DNA from: Rhizobium mesosinicum
GTDB lineage: Bacteria; Pseudomonadota; Alphaproteobacteria; Rhizobiales; Rhizobiaceae
Direction: 5' to 3'
DNA: 64,000 bases
NCBI RefSeq assembly: GCF_019511345.1
Contig: NZ_JAEUAK010000017.1
Location: forward strand, 1 to 64,000
Positions 5,965 to 14,549 of the stretch are shown piece by piece (within the stretch, counting starts at the first letter, position 1; each line of letters starts with the position of its first letter). Made by a program: the position numbers and the translations under genes. The notes under the pieces are model-generated. The model was not told where the DNA came from. It worked only from the letters and a program-made list of their open reading frames with translations, and did no database searches.

Positions 5965-8624
5965 GCGCTCGAGATTACGGCCTGGGCTGCTGCAAGCCGC
6001 GCAATCGGCACGCGGAAGGGTGAGCAGGAGACATAGTCCAGGCCGATCGTCTCACAGAAACGGATCGAAGCGGGATCGCCCCCATGTTCGCCGCAGATGC
6101 CGAGCTTCATATCGTTGCGCGTGCGGCGACCGCGCTCGGCTGCGATACGGATCAGCTCTCCTACGCCATCGAAATCCAGAGATATGAAGGGATCGTGCTC
6201 GATGATGCCCTTGCGCTGGTACGTGGGGATGAAGGCGGAGGCATCATCGCGTGAAATGCCGAAAGTGGTCTGCGTCAGGTCGTTGGTGCCGAAGGAGAAG
6301 AATTCGGCGGCCTCGGCGATGACGTGGGCACGCAATGCGGCACGCGGCAGCTCGATCATCGTGCCGACCAGATAATCAATGCGCATGCCGGCTTCCGACA
6401 TGACGTCCCCTGCCACGGCATCGATCTTCGCCTTCACGTAATCGAGCTCGGAGCGCAGGCCGACGAGCGGCACCATGATTTCGGGAACGACAGCTGCCCC
6501 CGTTTCCTTTGCTGCGGCAACCGCAGCTTCGAAGATGGCGCGGGCCTGCATCTCGACGATTTCAGGGTAGGAGATGGCAAGGCGGCAGCCGCGATGGCCG
6601 AGCATGGGATTGAATTCGTGCAGCGCGTCGACACGCTGGCGGAGTGCTGCAGGTTCCATGCCCATGGCATAGGCGACTTCGGCCACCTCCTCATCCGTCT
6701 TCGGCAAGAATTCGTGCAATGGCGGATCGAGCAGGCGAATCGTCACCGGCAGGCCGTGCATGACGTTGAACAGACCGGTGAAATCGCTCCGCTGCATGGG
6801 CAAGAGTTTGTCGAGCGCCACCCGCCTGCCCTGCTCATTGTCGGCCAGGATCATCTCGCGCATGACATGGATGCGCTCGCCCTCGAAAAACATATGTTCG
6901 GTGCGGCAAAGGCCGATGCCTTCGGCGCCGAAGGAGCGGGCAGCGCGGGCATCCGCCGGCGTGTCGGCGTTGGTGCGCACGGTCATGCGCCGCGCGCGAT
7001 CCGCCCAGGCCATGATGCGGCCGAAATCGCCTGACAGTTCCGGCTGGATCATCGGCACTTCGCCCTTCAGCACCTGGCCGGCGGAACCGTCGATGGTGAT
7101 GATATCGCCTTTTTTCAGCGTCACGCCGATGCCGATCAGCCGCTCGTTGCGGGCGTCGATGCGCATGGTGCCGGCGCCAACGACACAGGGGATGCCCATG
7201 CCGCGGGCAACGACGGCCGCATGGCTGGTCATACCGCCGCGCGTCGTCAGAATGCCTTCGGCCGCATGCATGCCGTGAATATCTTCAGGGCTCGTTTCGA
7301 CGCGTAGCAGGATGACCTTGCGACCTTCCGACTCTGCCTCAACGGCCTCTTCCGCCGTGAAAACGATCTCGCCGGTCGCGGCACCGGGCGAGGCCGGCAG
7401 GCCGGAGCCGATCACCTGACGGGTAACACGGGGATCGATGGTCGGATGCAGAAGCTGGTCGAGCGTCGAAGGCTCGATGCGCAGGACGGCTTCTTCCTCG
7501 GTAATGACACCTTCGTCCACCATGTCGACGGCGATCTTCATGGCTGCCCGTGTCGAACGCTTGCCGGAACGCGTCTGCAACATCCAGAGCTTGCCGCGCT
7601 CGATGGTGAATTCGATGTCCTGCATATCGCGGTAATGGGCTTCGAGTTGGTCGCAGATGCGGCCGAATTCGGCAAAGGCCTCCGGCATCAGCTTTTCCAT
7701 CGAGGGCTTTTCGGAGCCTGAGGCTATCCGCCCCTCCTCGGTAATGCTCTGCGGCGTGCGGATGCCGGCAACGACGTCTTCACCCTGTGCATTGACCAGA
7801 AACTCGCCGTAAAGCAGCTTCTGTCCGGTCGAGGGATTGCGCGTGAAGGCGACACCCGTGGCAGACGCATTGCCGAGATTGCCGAAGACCATCGCCTGGA
7901 TGTTGACCGCCGTGCCCCAGGCTTCCGGAATATTGTGAAGCTGGCGGTAGGTGACGGCGCGGGCGCTCATCCAGCTTGCAAACACCGCGCCGACGGCACC
8001 CCAGAGTTGTACCGCGGGATCCTGCGGGAAGGCCTCGTCGAGCTCTTCATCGATCAGCGCCTTGTAGAGCGAAACCACATGCTGCCATTCCGTCGCGCTG
8101 AGCTCAGTATCGAATTCGTGGCCGAGGCGCCCCTTCTCGTCCTCAAGGATTTCCTCGAAGAGATCATTGCCGAGCCCCATGACGACATCGGCATACATCT
8201 GGATGAAGCGGCGATAGCTGTCCCAGGCAAAGCGCGCGTCGCCGGCATCATGGCCGAGGGCCTGCACCGTCTCATCATTCAGGCCGAGGTTGAGCACCGT
8301 ATCCATCATGCCCGGCATCGAAACGCGCGCGCCTGAGCGAACGGAGAGCAAAAGAGGCTGATTGCCCGCGCCGAAACGTCGGCCGGTTATCTCCTCGATA
8401 CCGGCAATGCCTGCGAGCACCTGCTTTTTCAGATCAGGATCGATCTTGCGACCGTTCTTGTAATAGGTGGTGCAGGCTTCGCTGACAATGGTGAGGCCAG
8501 GAGGAACAGGGAGGCCGAGGCTGCTCATTTCGGCGAGATTGGCGCCTTTGCCGCCAAGTATCTCCTTATCTCGCGCCCGGCCCTCAGCCTGCCCGTTGCC
8601 GAACGTATAGACCCACTTGGCCAT
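5958..8624 (-). CDS. ppdK: Pyruvate, phosphate dikinase
   Basis: The 888-residue product is full length for the family. It interconverts pyruvate, ATP and phosphate with PEP, AMP and pyrophosphate in the cytoplasm. The N-terminal ATP-grasp region carries YTFGNGQAEG and LGGKGANLAEMSSLG. The central phosphohistidine domain has GGMTSHAAVVARGMG with the swivelling His at 468. The C-terminal PEP/pyruvate barrel ends with GICGEHGGDPASI, holding the catalytic Cys. Its upstream gap (8625-9066) must hold its promoter. In rhizobia the enzyme supports gluconeogenesis from organic acids, as known for the family. Confidence 0.97.
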   Translation of the reverse strand: MAKWVYTFGNGQAEGRARDKEILGGKGANLAEMSSLGLPVPPGLTIVSEACTTYYKNGRKIDPDLKKQVLAGIAGIEEITGRRFGAGNQPLLLSVRSGARVSMPGMMDTVLNLGLNDETVQALGHDAGDARFAWDSYRRFIQMYADVVMGLGNDLFEEILEDEKGRLGHEFDTELSATEWQHVVSLYKALIDEELDEAFPQDPAVQLWGAVGAVFASWMSARAVTYRQLHNIPEAWGTAVNIQAMVFGNLGNASATGVAFTRNPSTGQKLLYGEFLVNAQGEDVVAGIRTPQSITEEGRIASGSEKPSMEKLMPEAFAEFGRICDQLEAHYRDMQDIEFTIERGKLWMLQTRSGKRSTRAAMKIAVDMVDEGVITEEEAVLRIEPSTLDQLLHPTIDPRVTRQVIGSGLPASPGAATGEIVFTAEEAVEAESEGRKVILLRVETSPEDIHGMHAAEGILTTRGGMTSHAAVVARGMGIPCVVGAGTMRIDARNERLIGIGVTLKKGDIITIDGSAGQVLKGEVPMIQPELSGDFGRIMAWADRARRMTVRTNADTPADARAARSFGAEGIGLCRTEHMFFEGERIHVMREMILADNEQGRRVALDKLLPMQRSDFTGLFNVMHGLPVTIRLLDPPLHEFLPKTDEEVAEVAYAMGMEPAALRQRVDALHEFNPMLGHRGCRLAISYPEIVEMQARAIFEAAVAAAKETGAAVVPEIMVPLVGLRSELDYVKAKIDAVAGDVMSEAGMRIDYLVGTMIELPRAALRAHVIAEAAEFFSFGTNDLTQTTFGISRDDASAFIPTYQRKGIIEHDPFISLDFDGVGELIRIAAERGRRTRNDMKLGICGEHGGDPASIRFCETIGLDYVSCSPFRVPIARLAAAQAVISSAQ

Positions 8625-9066
8625 CTTCCCCCCAACACCATTTCGGGAACCAGCTTAATCCCTTGGTGCTGAAATGAAAATCGACAAATGCGGCGAAATG
8701 TTGCGCTGCACAATAAATCCGTAAGGGGAGCAAAGATCAAACGATTGAAACGGAGGAGGCGCGGTGCAAAGTGCACAAAAAAAGCTTTGCGGGACTGCAA
8801 CAACGGTCCCGCAAAGCCTTGTTTCCGTCCGGCCAGGAAAACCGGACGGGGGGTCCATTCATGCCTTGTGACCTTCGGGGTTTATCCCCAACCCGAAGAC
8901 CGCATTGCAAATTCAACGGATCACAACGACCGATTGCTACTTATCCGTACCGGTGGGGTTGCGATAAAACAACTTCTAATGCAATGCGCGCAAAAGAGCA
9001 TCACCCAAATGGGGTACGCACCCGGTGTCAGGGTGACCTTTTTTGGTCTTTAATTAAAATGCCGCC
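8625..9066. other. Intergenic region between smc and ppdK
   Basis: This 442-base gap has no convincing coding frame. It holds a strong minus-strand terminator (8777-8817) and an 8-bp GC hairpin at 8825-8849. A weaker plus-strand hairpin at 9019-9035 is followed by six T residues at 9039-9044. The minus-strand terminator lies 250 bases beyond the smc stop, which leaves room for a long smc 3' end or a separate small RNA. The ppdK promoter must lie in the last 150 bases before 8625; I cannot place it. Confidence 0.6.
8777..8817 (-). terminator. Strong rho-independent terminator, minus strand
   Basis: Arms 8784-8795 and 8806-8817 form a perfect 12-bp stem with a 10-base loop. On the minus strand it is followed by seven T residues (A run at 8777-8783). 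It ends a minus-strand transcript coming from the smc side, upstream of the ppdK promoter. Confidence 0.85.
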
Positions 9067-12000
9067 TCAAGCCGTTTCGCGGAGACGCTCTGCAGTCTGC
9101 AAGTCGACCGAGACGAGCTGAGAAACACCCTGCTCGGCCATCGTGACGCCAAAGAGGCGATTCATGCGGGCCATGGTGATGGGGTTGTGGGTGATAATGA
9201 CGAATCGGGTCTCGGTGGAGGCCGCCATCTCGTCCATCAGATTGCAATAGCGCTCGACATTGTGATCGTCGAGCGGCGCGTCCACCTCATCCAGCACGCA
9301 GATCGGCGCCGGATTGGTGAGGAAGACGGCAAAGATCAGCGCCATGGCCGTCAGCGCCTGTTCGCCGCCTGACAGCAGCGTCATGGTTTGTGGCTTCTTG
9401 CCCGGCGGACGTGCGAGGATTTCGAGCCCGGCTTCCAGCGGATCGTCGGATTCAATCAGTTGCAATTCTGCCGTGCCACCGCCGAAGAGGTGGGTGAAGA
9501 GGCGCTGGAACTGAGCATTGACGACATCGAAGGCGGCGATCAGGCGTTCACGGCCTTCGCGGTTCAGGCTCTGGATCGCACCGCGCAGCTTTCTGATGGC
9601 GTCGATGACGTCATCACGTTCCCTGATGAGCGCTTCCAGCTTCTCGCTGAGTTCCTTCTGCTCCTCGTCGGCGCGCAGGTTGACGGCGCCCAAGCGCTCC
9701 CGCTCGATCCGCAGCCGCTCCACCTCGCGTTCGACCTCGCGCGGATCCGGCAACGTCTGCAGTCCCGGCCGGTCGGCAAGGCGCATTGCCTCATGGGGCT
9801 GGACGTTCAGCGTCTCACGAATGCGCTGCTCGCTCTCCTGCCGTTTCTCGCGTGCGGAGACGAGGCGCTCCTCGGCGCGGCCGCGGCGCTCGCGGCTTTC
9901 GGCGAGTTCGGAGAGCGCGGTTGCCGCCTGGTGGTCGGCATCGCGCTGCAGCAGTTCGGCCTGCGCAAGGAGATCGGCGGCATGGCGGCGGGCTTCGTCG
10001 GCCTTCTGCAGCTCTGTCAGCAAGGCGCGACGCTTGTCGTCGAATTCATCAGGCGCCATCTCGAGTTCGGCAGCCTCTTCGCGGGCCTCCTCCTCGCGCT
10101 CACGCAGCGTCGCGATGTGGTCCTCGGCGCTGGCTGCACGCTGGCGCCACGTCTCACGCTCCTGGCCGATGGCGACGATGCGGCGCTGGCGGGCGTCGTT
10201 TTCACGGTTCAGGCTCTCGTGGCGGGCGCGGGCTTCAGCGAGCGCGCCGCGATCCGTTGCGACCTCGGCTTGCTGGAAGCGCAGCCGGTCGTCGAGCGCG
10301 GTCAGATCAGGCGCATCTTCCAGCTCGATGCGGGCGTTTTCCTCCTGAACGGCGACATCCTCGAGCTGCGCCTGCAACTGGCTGACGGCTTCGGCGATGA
10401 CATCACGGCGGCGAATGAGATCGCCTGAGGCGCGCTCGGCAGCGACCAGCGCCTCTCGCGCCTCGGCCAGCTGGCGGGCGGACAAGCGGCTCATATCGCG
10501 GACTTCGGTGAGCCTGCGCTCCTGCTCGCGAATGGTATCGGCGGCAGCGGCAAGACGCTCCTCAGCCTCCGTCAGAACGTCGCGGGCGAGCTCCACCTCG
10601 CCTTCCAACTCGGCAAGACGATTCTTCTGGGCAAGACGCAAGGCTGCAGCGCTCGGCGCATCCGCGCCGGCCACGTGACCATCCCAGCGATAGACGGCGC
10701 CGTCCTTGGTCACCAGGCGCTGGCCGGCCTTGAGTTGCTTCACCAGACGCAGCGCGTCGGCATCAGCCACCAGACCGATCTGACGCAGGCGGCGGATCAG
10801 CGCGGCGGGCGCGCGGACATGGTTCAGCAGCGGCTCGGCGCCAGCGGGAAGCGCAGGATCGCCAGAGCCATCGCCGTTCTCCGACCAGTGGGCAGGCGCG
10901 TTCGGGTCAAGCGGGGATTCGAGATCGTCTCCGAGAGCGGCACCGAGTGCCGTCTCGAATCCGCGATCGACCTTCAGCTCCTCGGCGACCGGCGGAAACT
11001 CGCCTGCTGCAGCGCCGGCCAGCATGCGCTGGATGGTACGGGCTTCCGTTTCCAGCGCATTGAGCCTGCCGCGCGCCTGCTCGACCGGAGCGCGGGAGAG
11101 CGCTTCCGTTTCACGCGCCTTTGCAAGCGCTTGTTCTACCGATTGGGTCGTCGCTTCGGCCTCGGCGACGCTGACCTCGCCAGCCTGAACCACGGCACGC
11201 TTTTCTTCCGGATCCGGCAGCGTACCAATCCTCTGCTCGATACCCGCAAGTTCGCGGTTTGCTTCGTCCATCTGGCGCTCAAGTCGCAACTTGCGGTCGG
11301 CGAGATCACGGATGGCGCGCTCCAGCTGATTGCGGCCGGCAGCGGCTTCAGCACGTTCTGCCGTCAGGCTGGTGAAGATGCGTTCGCTGTCGGCGAGCTT
11401 TGCGGCCGCCTCTTCGAAAGCCTGCCGCGTCTCTTCGGCATAACGGCCGGAATCGGCGAGGATTTCGACGATGTCGGCCTCTTCGGCATCGAGTCTTGCC
11501 AGGATAGCGGCATTGTCGGCAACGAGCCGTTCCTCGCGCCTGATGTCTTCGGAAAGCTGCGCCAGGCGGCGCGTAAGCTCCTCGCGACGGCGCAGGATGC
11601 GGTTGGCATCCTCTTCGAGCTGGCTGCGGGCGATCTGCAGGCGCTGGAGTGCGGCAGCCGCCCTCGCCTCGCCTTCGCGCAATTCGGGCAGCTTCAGGGC
11701 GGCGATGCCCTGATTCTTTGCCGCATCCATCTGGATCTGCGCCTTTTCGGCGACGGCCACAGTTGCCTGGTTGAGCGCGCTATCGGCCTCGGCCTCGGCC
11801 TCCTTCGCCTGCATCCAGCGGATATGCAAGAGCATTGCCTCGCGGGCGCGAATATCGGCAGACAGCGTCTTGAAGCGGTTTGCCTGGCGGGCCTGCCGCT
11901 TCAGGCTCTCTATCTGGCTTTCGAGCTGCGAGGTGACATCGTCGAGACGCTCGAGATTGCTTTCAGCGGCGCGCAGGCGAAGTTCGGCCTCGTGGCGGCG

Positions 12001-12525
12001 GGAATGCAGGCCCGAGATGCCCGCCGCTTCTTCCAAGAGCTGACGGCGGGCCTGCGGTTTTGCGGCGATCAACTCGCCGATGCGCCCCTGCCCGACCATG
12101 GAGGGAGAGCGGGCGCCGGTGGAGGCATCGGCAAAGAGCAGCTGCACATCCTTGGCGCGGCTTTCCTTGCCATTGATGCGGTAGATCGACCCCTGCTCAC
12201 GCTCGATGCGGCGGGTGACCTGAATTTCATCGCTGTCGTTGAAGGCCGCAGGCGCGGTGCGCTCGCCATTGTCGAGATAGAGGCCGACTTCAGCGGTGTT
12301 GCGCGCCGGGCGGTTTCCCGAGCCGGAGAAGATGACGTCGTCCATGCCTGACGCGCGCATGTTCTTGTAGGAATTCTCGCCCATGACCCAGCGCAGGGCC
12401 TCGACGAGATTGGACTTGCCGCAACCGTTCGGGCCGACGATGCCCGTCAGGCCGCGCTCGATGATGAATTCGGTCGGTTCGACGAAGGATTTGAAGCCGA
12501 CAAGGCGGAGCTTGTTGAACTTCAT
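9067..12525 (-). CDS. smc: Chromosome segregation ATPase Smc
   Basis: The product is 1152 residues. The N-terminal head has Walker A GPNGCGKSNLVEALRW at about residue 30. Two long coiled coils rich in Glu, Arg and Ala flank a hinge at about 510-640, where the coiled-coil pattern stops and Gly and Pro appear. The C-terminal head holds signature LSGGEQALTAMALIFAVF and Walker B ICVLDEVDAPLDD. Smc compacts and separates sister chromosomes with ScpA and ScpB, which are not in this window. ATG 12525 is close to the head, as expected. It follows the DsbA-like gene by 72 bases with a hairpin between. Confidence 0.97.
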   Translation of the reverse strand: MKFNKLRLVGFKSFVEPTEFIIERGLTGIVGPNGCGKSNLVEALRWVMGENSYKNMRASGMDDVIFSGSGNRPARNTAEVGLYLDNGERTAPAAFNDSDEIQVTRRIEREQGSIYRINGKESRAKDVQLLFADASTGARSPSMVGQGRIGELIAAKPQARRQLLEEAAGISGLHSRRHEAELRLRAAESNLERLDDVTSQLESQIESLKRQARQANRFKTLSADIRAREAMLLHIRWMQAKEAEAEADSALNQATVAVAEKAQIQMDAAKNQGIAALKLPELREGEARAAAALQRLQIARSQLEEDANRILRRREELTRRLAQLSEDIRREERLVADNAAILARLDAEEADIVEILADSGRYAEETRQAFEEAAAKLADSERIFTSLTAERAEAAAGRNQLERAIRDLADRKLRLERQMDEANRELAGIEQRIGTLPDPEEKRAVVQAGEVSVAEAEATTQSVEQALAKARETEALSRAPVEQARGRLNALETEARTIQRMLAGAAAGEFPPVAEELKVDRGFETALGAALGDDLESPLDPNAPAHWSENGDGSGDPALPAGAEPLLNHVRAPAALIRRLRQIGLVADADALRLVKQLKAGQRLVTKDGAVYRWDGHVAGADAPSAAALRLAQKNRLAELEGEVELARDVLTEAEERLAAAADTIREQERRLTEVRDMSRLSARQLAEAREALVAAERASGDLIRRRDVIAEAVSQLQAQLEDVAVQEENARIELEDAPDLTALDDRLRFQQAEVATDRGALAEARARHESLNRENDARQRRIVAIGQERETWRQRAASAEDHIATLREREEEAREEAAELEMAPDEFDDKRRALLTELQKADEARRHAADLLAQAELLQRDADHQAATALSELAESRERRGRAEERLVSAREKRQESEQRIRETLNVQPHEAMRLADRPGLQTLPDPREVEREVERLRIERERLGAVNLRADEEQKELSEKLEALIRERDDVIDAIRKLRGAIQSLNREGRERLIAAFDVVNAQFQRLFTHLFGGGTAELQLIESDDPLEAGLEILARPPGKKPQTMTLLSGGEQALTAMALIFAVFLTNPAPICVLDEVDAPLDDHNVERYCNLMDEMAASTETRFVIITHNPITMARMNRLFGVTMAEQGVSQLVSVDLQTAERLRETA

Positions 12526-12544
12526 GCCACCGCCTCACCAAACG

Positions 12545-12580
12545 AAAAAGCGGGGGCACGGCTCTCGCCGTCGCCCGCTT
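12545..12580 (-). terminator. Probable terminator between the DsbA-like gene and smc
   Basis: An imperfect GC-rich stem spans about 12548-12580 with loop TCTC and an internal mismatch. On the minus strand it is followed by five T residues (12545-12549). It lies 18 bases after the DsbA-like stop and 20 bases before smc, so it may partly terminate or attenuate transcription into smc. Confidence 0.6.
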
Positions 12581-12597
12581 TCGCAAAACGGTACGGA

Positions 12598-13290
12598 TCA
12601 GAGAAGGCTGTCGATGAGGGCCGACATGGTGTCAACCGGCATGTCTCCAGAATAGCGCTTGCCATTGATGAGGAACGTCGGTGTGGCGTTGACGCCAAAA
12701 TCCTTGGAACCCCTTTCCCGCGTGGCATTCACTTCATCCAACAGCTTCTGGTTCGTCAAGCACTTCGTGAAGCTATCCTCAGTAAATCCGGCAAGCTTCG
12801 ACATCTGCAGAAGCGCGGCGCGGCCATCATCGGCAGCAGCCCAGACCTGCTGCTGCTTGAAGAGCATGGCGACCATCGGGAAATACTGCTCGGGCGTTGC
12901 GAGCTCTTCCGGCTTCTGCGGGTTGCAGCGGGCGAGCATGAAGGCGGCAGCAGCGCGCGGATCGAAGGGGAATTCGCGCAGGACGAACTCGACTTTACCG
13001 GTATCGACGTATTTCTGCTTGATCGTATCGAAGGTAGTGTTGTGGAAGTGGGCGCAATGCGGGCAGGTCATCGACATATATTCGACGATCTTGACCGGGG
13101 CATCGGTCTTGCCCAGCGCCATTTCCGGTAGCGCGCCAGGGGTCATGACCTTGGCCATGTCGACATCGCCATCCGGCTTCGGGATTTCGGCGGCTGCCTG
13201 CGCCGTACCGTATACCGCCATGGACGCGGTTGCGGCGGCGACACCGCCCAGAAGCTGGCGTTTCGTCAGTTGCATTTCAGAGATGCGCAT
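12598..13290 (-). CDS. DsbA-family thioredoxin-fold protein, exported
   Basis: The product is 230 residues. The N-terminus TKRQLLGGVAAATASM has a twin-charged, Tat-like look and an AQA cleavage region near residue 33. The DsbA/DsbG-type fold then carries CPHC at residues 76-79 and the cis-Pro region ATPTFLINGKRYSG. It is likely a periplasmic disulfide oxidase or isomerase; BdbD/Com1-like proteins are close relatives. ATG 13290 follows GGGGAA. It lies between the TA module and smc on the same strand, as the gene after the DUF721 protein in this cluster. Confidence 0.85.
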   Translation of the reverse strand: MRISEMQLTKRQLLGGVAAATASMAVYGTAQAAAEIPKPDGDVDMAKVMTPGALPEMALGKTDAPVKIVEYMSMTCPHCAHFHNTTFDTIKQKYVDTGKVEFVLREFPFDPRAAAAFMLARCNPQKPEELATPEQYFPMVAMLFKQQQVWAAADDGRAALLQMSKLAGFTEDSFTKCLTNQKLLDEVNATRERGSKDFGVNATPTFLINGKRYSGDMPVDTMSALIDSLL

Positions 13291-13429
13291 GGGTTCCCCA
13301 TAAACAAGTGTGGCAGCTAGTTGTGCGATATAACGGCAGCAAGCCGCTAACAAGGCACGCTTCGCCAACTTTCTTCAAAGAATTGTGACCTGCGCGAGAC
13401 GAATAGTCAAAAGAGCGGAGGATTTAGCT

Positions 13430-13697
13430 TTATCGATAGACATCGCGGCGATTGCCAACACGCACAACCAGAATCCGGACCGCACCGTCATCGATATCGG
13501 CGACCACGCGATAGTCGCCGACGCGGTATTTCCAGAAATCCCCCAACTCGGATCCCTTCAGGGCGCCTGAGCGATCTTGGATCATCCAGCTTTGCAATGC
13601 GGTCATTCAGAAAACGGAGAATGCGGGTAGCGGCGTCACGGCCGAGCTTTTCGAGTTCACGCTCGGCAGCGCGGTGAAACTCAATTCTCCACGCCAT
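13430..13697 (-). pseudogene. RelE/ParE-family toxin, frameshifted
   Basis: Frame 1 from ATG 13697 reads MAWRIEFHRAAERELEKLG, typical of RelE toxins, and continues to DDPRS. From about 13575 downward the family sequence continues only in another frame: GALKGSELGDFWKYRVGDYR, later VVADIDDGAVRILVVRVGNR, ending at TAA 13430-13432. The span is 268 bases, one more than a multiple of three, so one base appears inserted near 13566-13576. In the original frame the protein ends with an unrelated Arg-rich tail at 13488. The C-terminal catalytic part is lost, so the toxin is probably dead. The start overlaps the antitoxin gene by 17 bases. Confidence 0.85.
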
Positions 13698-13905
13698 ACC
13701 GCGCCATCAGATCCGAGAACGGTACAGTGTCAGCCTCTCCTTTGCGGAGTTCCTCAAGGCGCTTCTCTGCGAGGAAGATGTCTTCCATATCGTCGAGATG
13801 CTCCAGGATGGCCTGCCGCGCGTAAAAACTCTTGCTTCGTCCGGTACGTTTTGCGAGTGCATCCAGCCGAGCTTCAATTTCCGGCGGCAATCTTAAAGCG
13901 AGCAT
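13681..13905 (-). CDS. RelB/RHH-type antitoxin
   Basis: The product is 74 residues. The N-terminus MLALRLPPEIEARLDALAKRTGRSKSFYAR fits a ribbon-helix-helix DNA-binding domain; the C-terminal part (FLAEKRLEELRKGEADTVPF) would wrap the toxin. ATG 13905 follows GGAGG. The stop codon overlaps the toxin start by 17 bases, usual for translational coupling. A palindromic operator lies 13 bases upstream. The antitoxin is intact while the toxin is broken, so it may now be only a leftover or may cross-regulate other modules. Confidence 0.85.
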   Translation of the reverse strand: MLALRLPPEIEARLDALAKRTGRSKSFYARQAILEHLDDMEDIFLAEKRLEELRKGEADTVPFSDLMARYGVEN

Positions 13906-13917
13906 AGGAACCTCCGT

Positions 13918-13935
13918 TGCTATACATGTATAGCA
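13918..13935. promoter_or_regulatory. Palindromic operator of the TA module
   Basis: TGCTATACATGTATAGCA is a perfect 18-bp palindrome just upstream of the antitoxin ribosome-binding site. Ribbon-helix-helix antitoxins usually bind such sites to repress their own operon. The binding is inferred from position and symmetry. Confidence 0.75.
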
Positions 13936-13963
13936 CTGAACGTCGAGCTGCATCAAACGAAAC

Positions 13964-14452
13964 CTATCGATCGCGTTTTCCCAGTACAGCCGTCCCGAGG
14001 CGCGCAATCGCCTGCCTGATTTTTTCGTCCTCCAAGCCCTGCATCATTCTTTCCAGCTTGCGTGCCGCCTCGCCCTTCAAAGGCGGGGGCGGGCGAGAGC
14101 GTTTGACATGCTGGTAAACCGGCTTCTGGACGATGCGGAGCTGGTGGACGGCGGCGAAGCCGAAGAAGCTGTTGATGCGCTGGATGAGTTCGCCCTGCGC
14201 ATGGGTCAGAAAAAGTGCGCGTGCGCCTTCGCAGGCGACGGTCAGCACGCCGGGACGGAAGCTGCCGTCATCGCCGCCGCGCGCCCAGGCTATCTTTTCG
14301 GGCCGGGTGCAATCGGCGAAATCCTCACCGGCGATTTCGTCCCAGGAACCGAGGAGCGCGCTGTTGATGCCGGCACGGCGGGCGAGAACGGGATCGATGA
14401 TGCCGTTCGTCAGCTCGGAAATCTGCTTCCCATCTTTGCGTGGATTACTCAT
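13964..14452 (-). CDS. DUF721 (DciA-like) protein
   Basis: The product is 162 residues. The N-terminal region IDPVLARRAGINSALLGSWDEIAG and the following GVLTVACEGARALFLTHAQGELIQRIN match the DUF721/DciA pattern. Some DUF721 proteins act as loaders of the replicative helicase DnaB, known for DciA; this one is an inference. ATG 14452 follows AAGG; upstream in-frame starts exist but overlap the divergent mutY start. It reads toward the TA module, the DsbA-like gene and smc. Confidence 0.75.
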   Translation of the reverse strand: MSNPRKDGKQISELTNGIIDPVLARRAGINSALLGSWDEIAGEDFADCTRPEKIAWARGGDDGSFRPGVLTVACEGARALFLTHAQGELIQRINSFFGFAAVHQLRIVQKPVYQHVKRSRPPPPLKGEAARKLERMMQGLEDEKIRQAIARLGTAVLGKRDR

Positions 14453-14549
14453 TGAAACCTTGGTAAACGGCATCCAGTCGCGGTGGCCGGCTTGATCCCA
14501 TCGCATTGCTTCGCCAAGTATAGAGCACTTCCCCCGATCGCGGCAAATA

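Noticed and set aside
9019..9044. Plus-strand terminator near the smc stop
   Set aside because: The stem is only five bases before the T-run and no plus-strand gene precedes it. Kept only as a note in the intergenic entry.
10675..12351. Long plus-strand frame opposite smc
   Set aside because: Shadow of the smc codon bias; smc is full length and certain.
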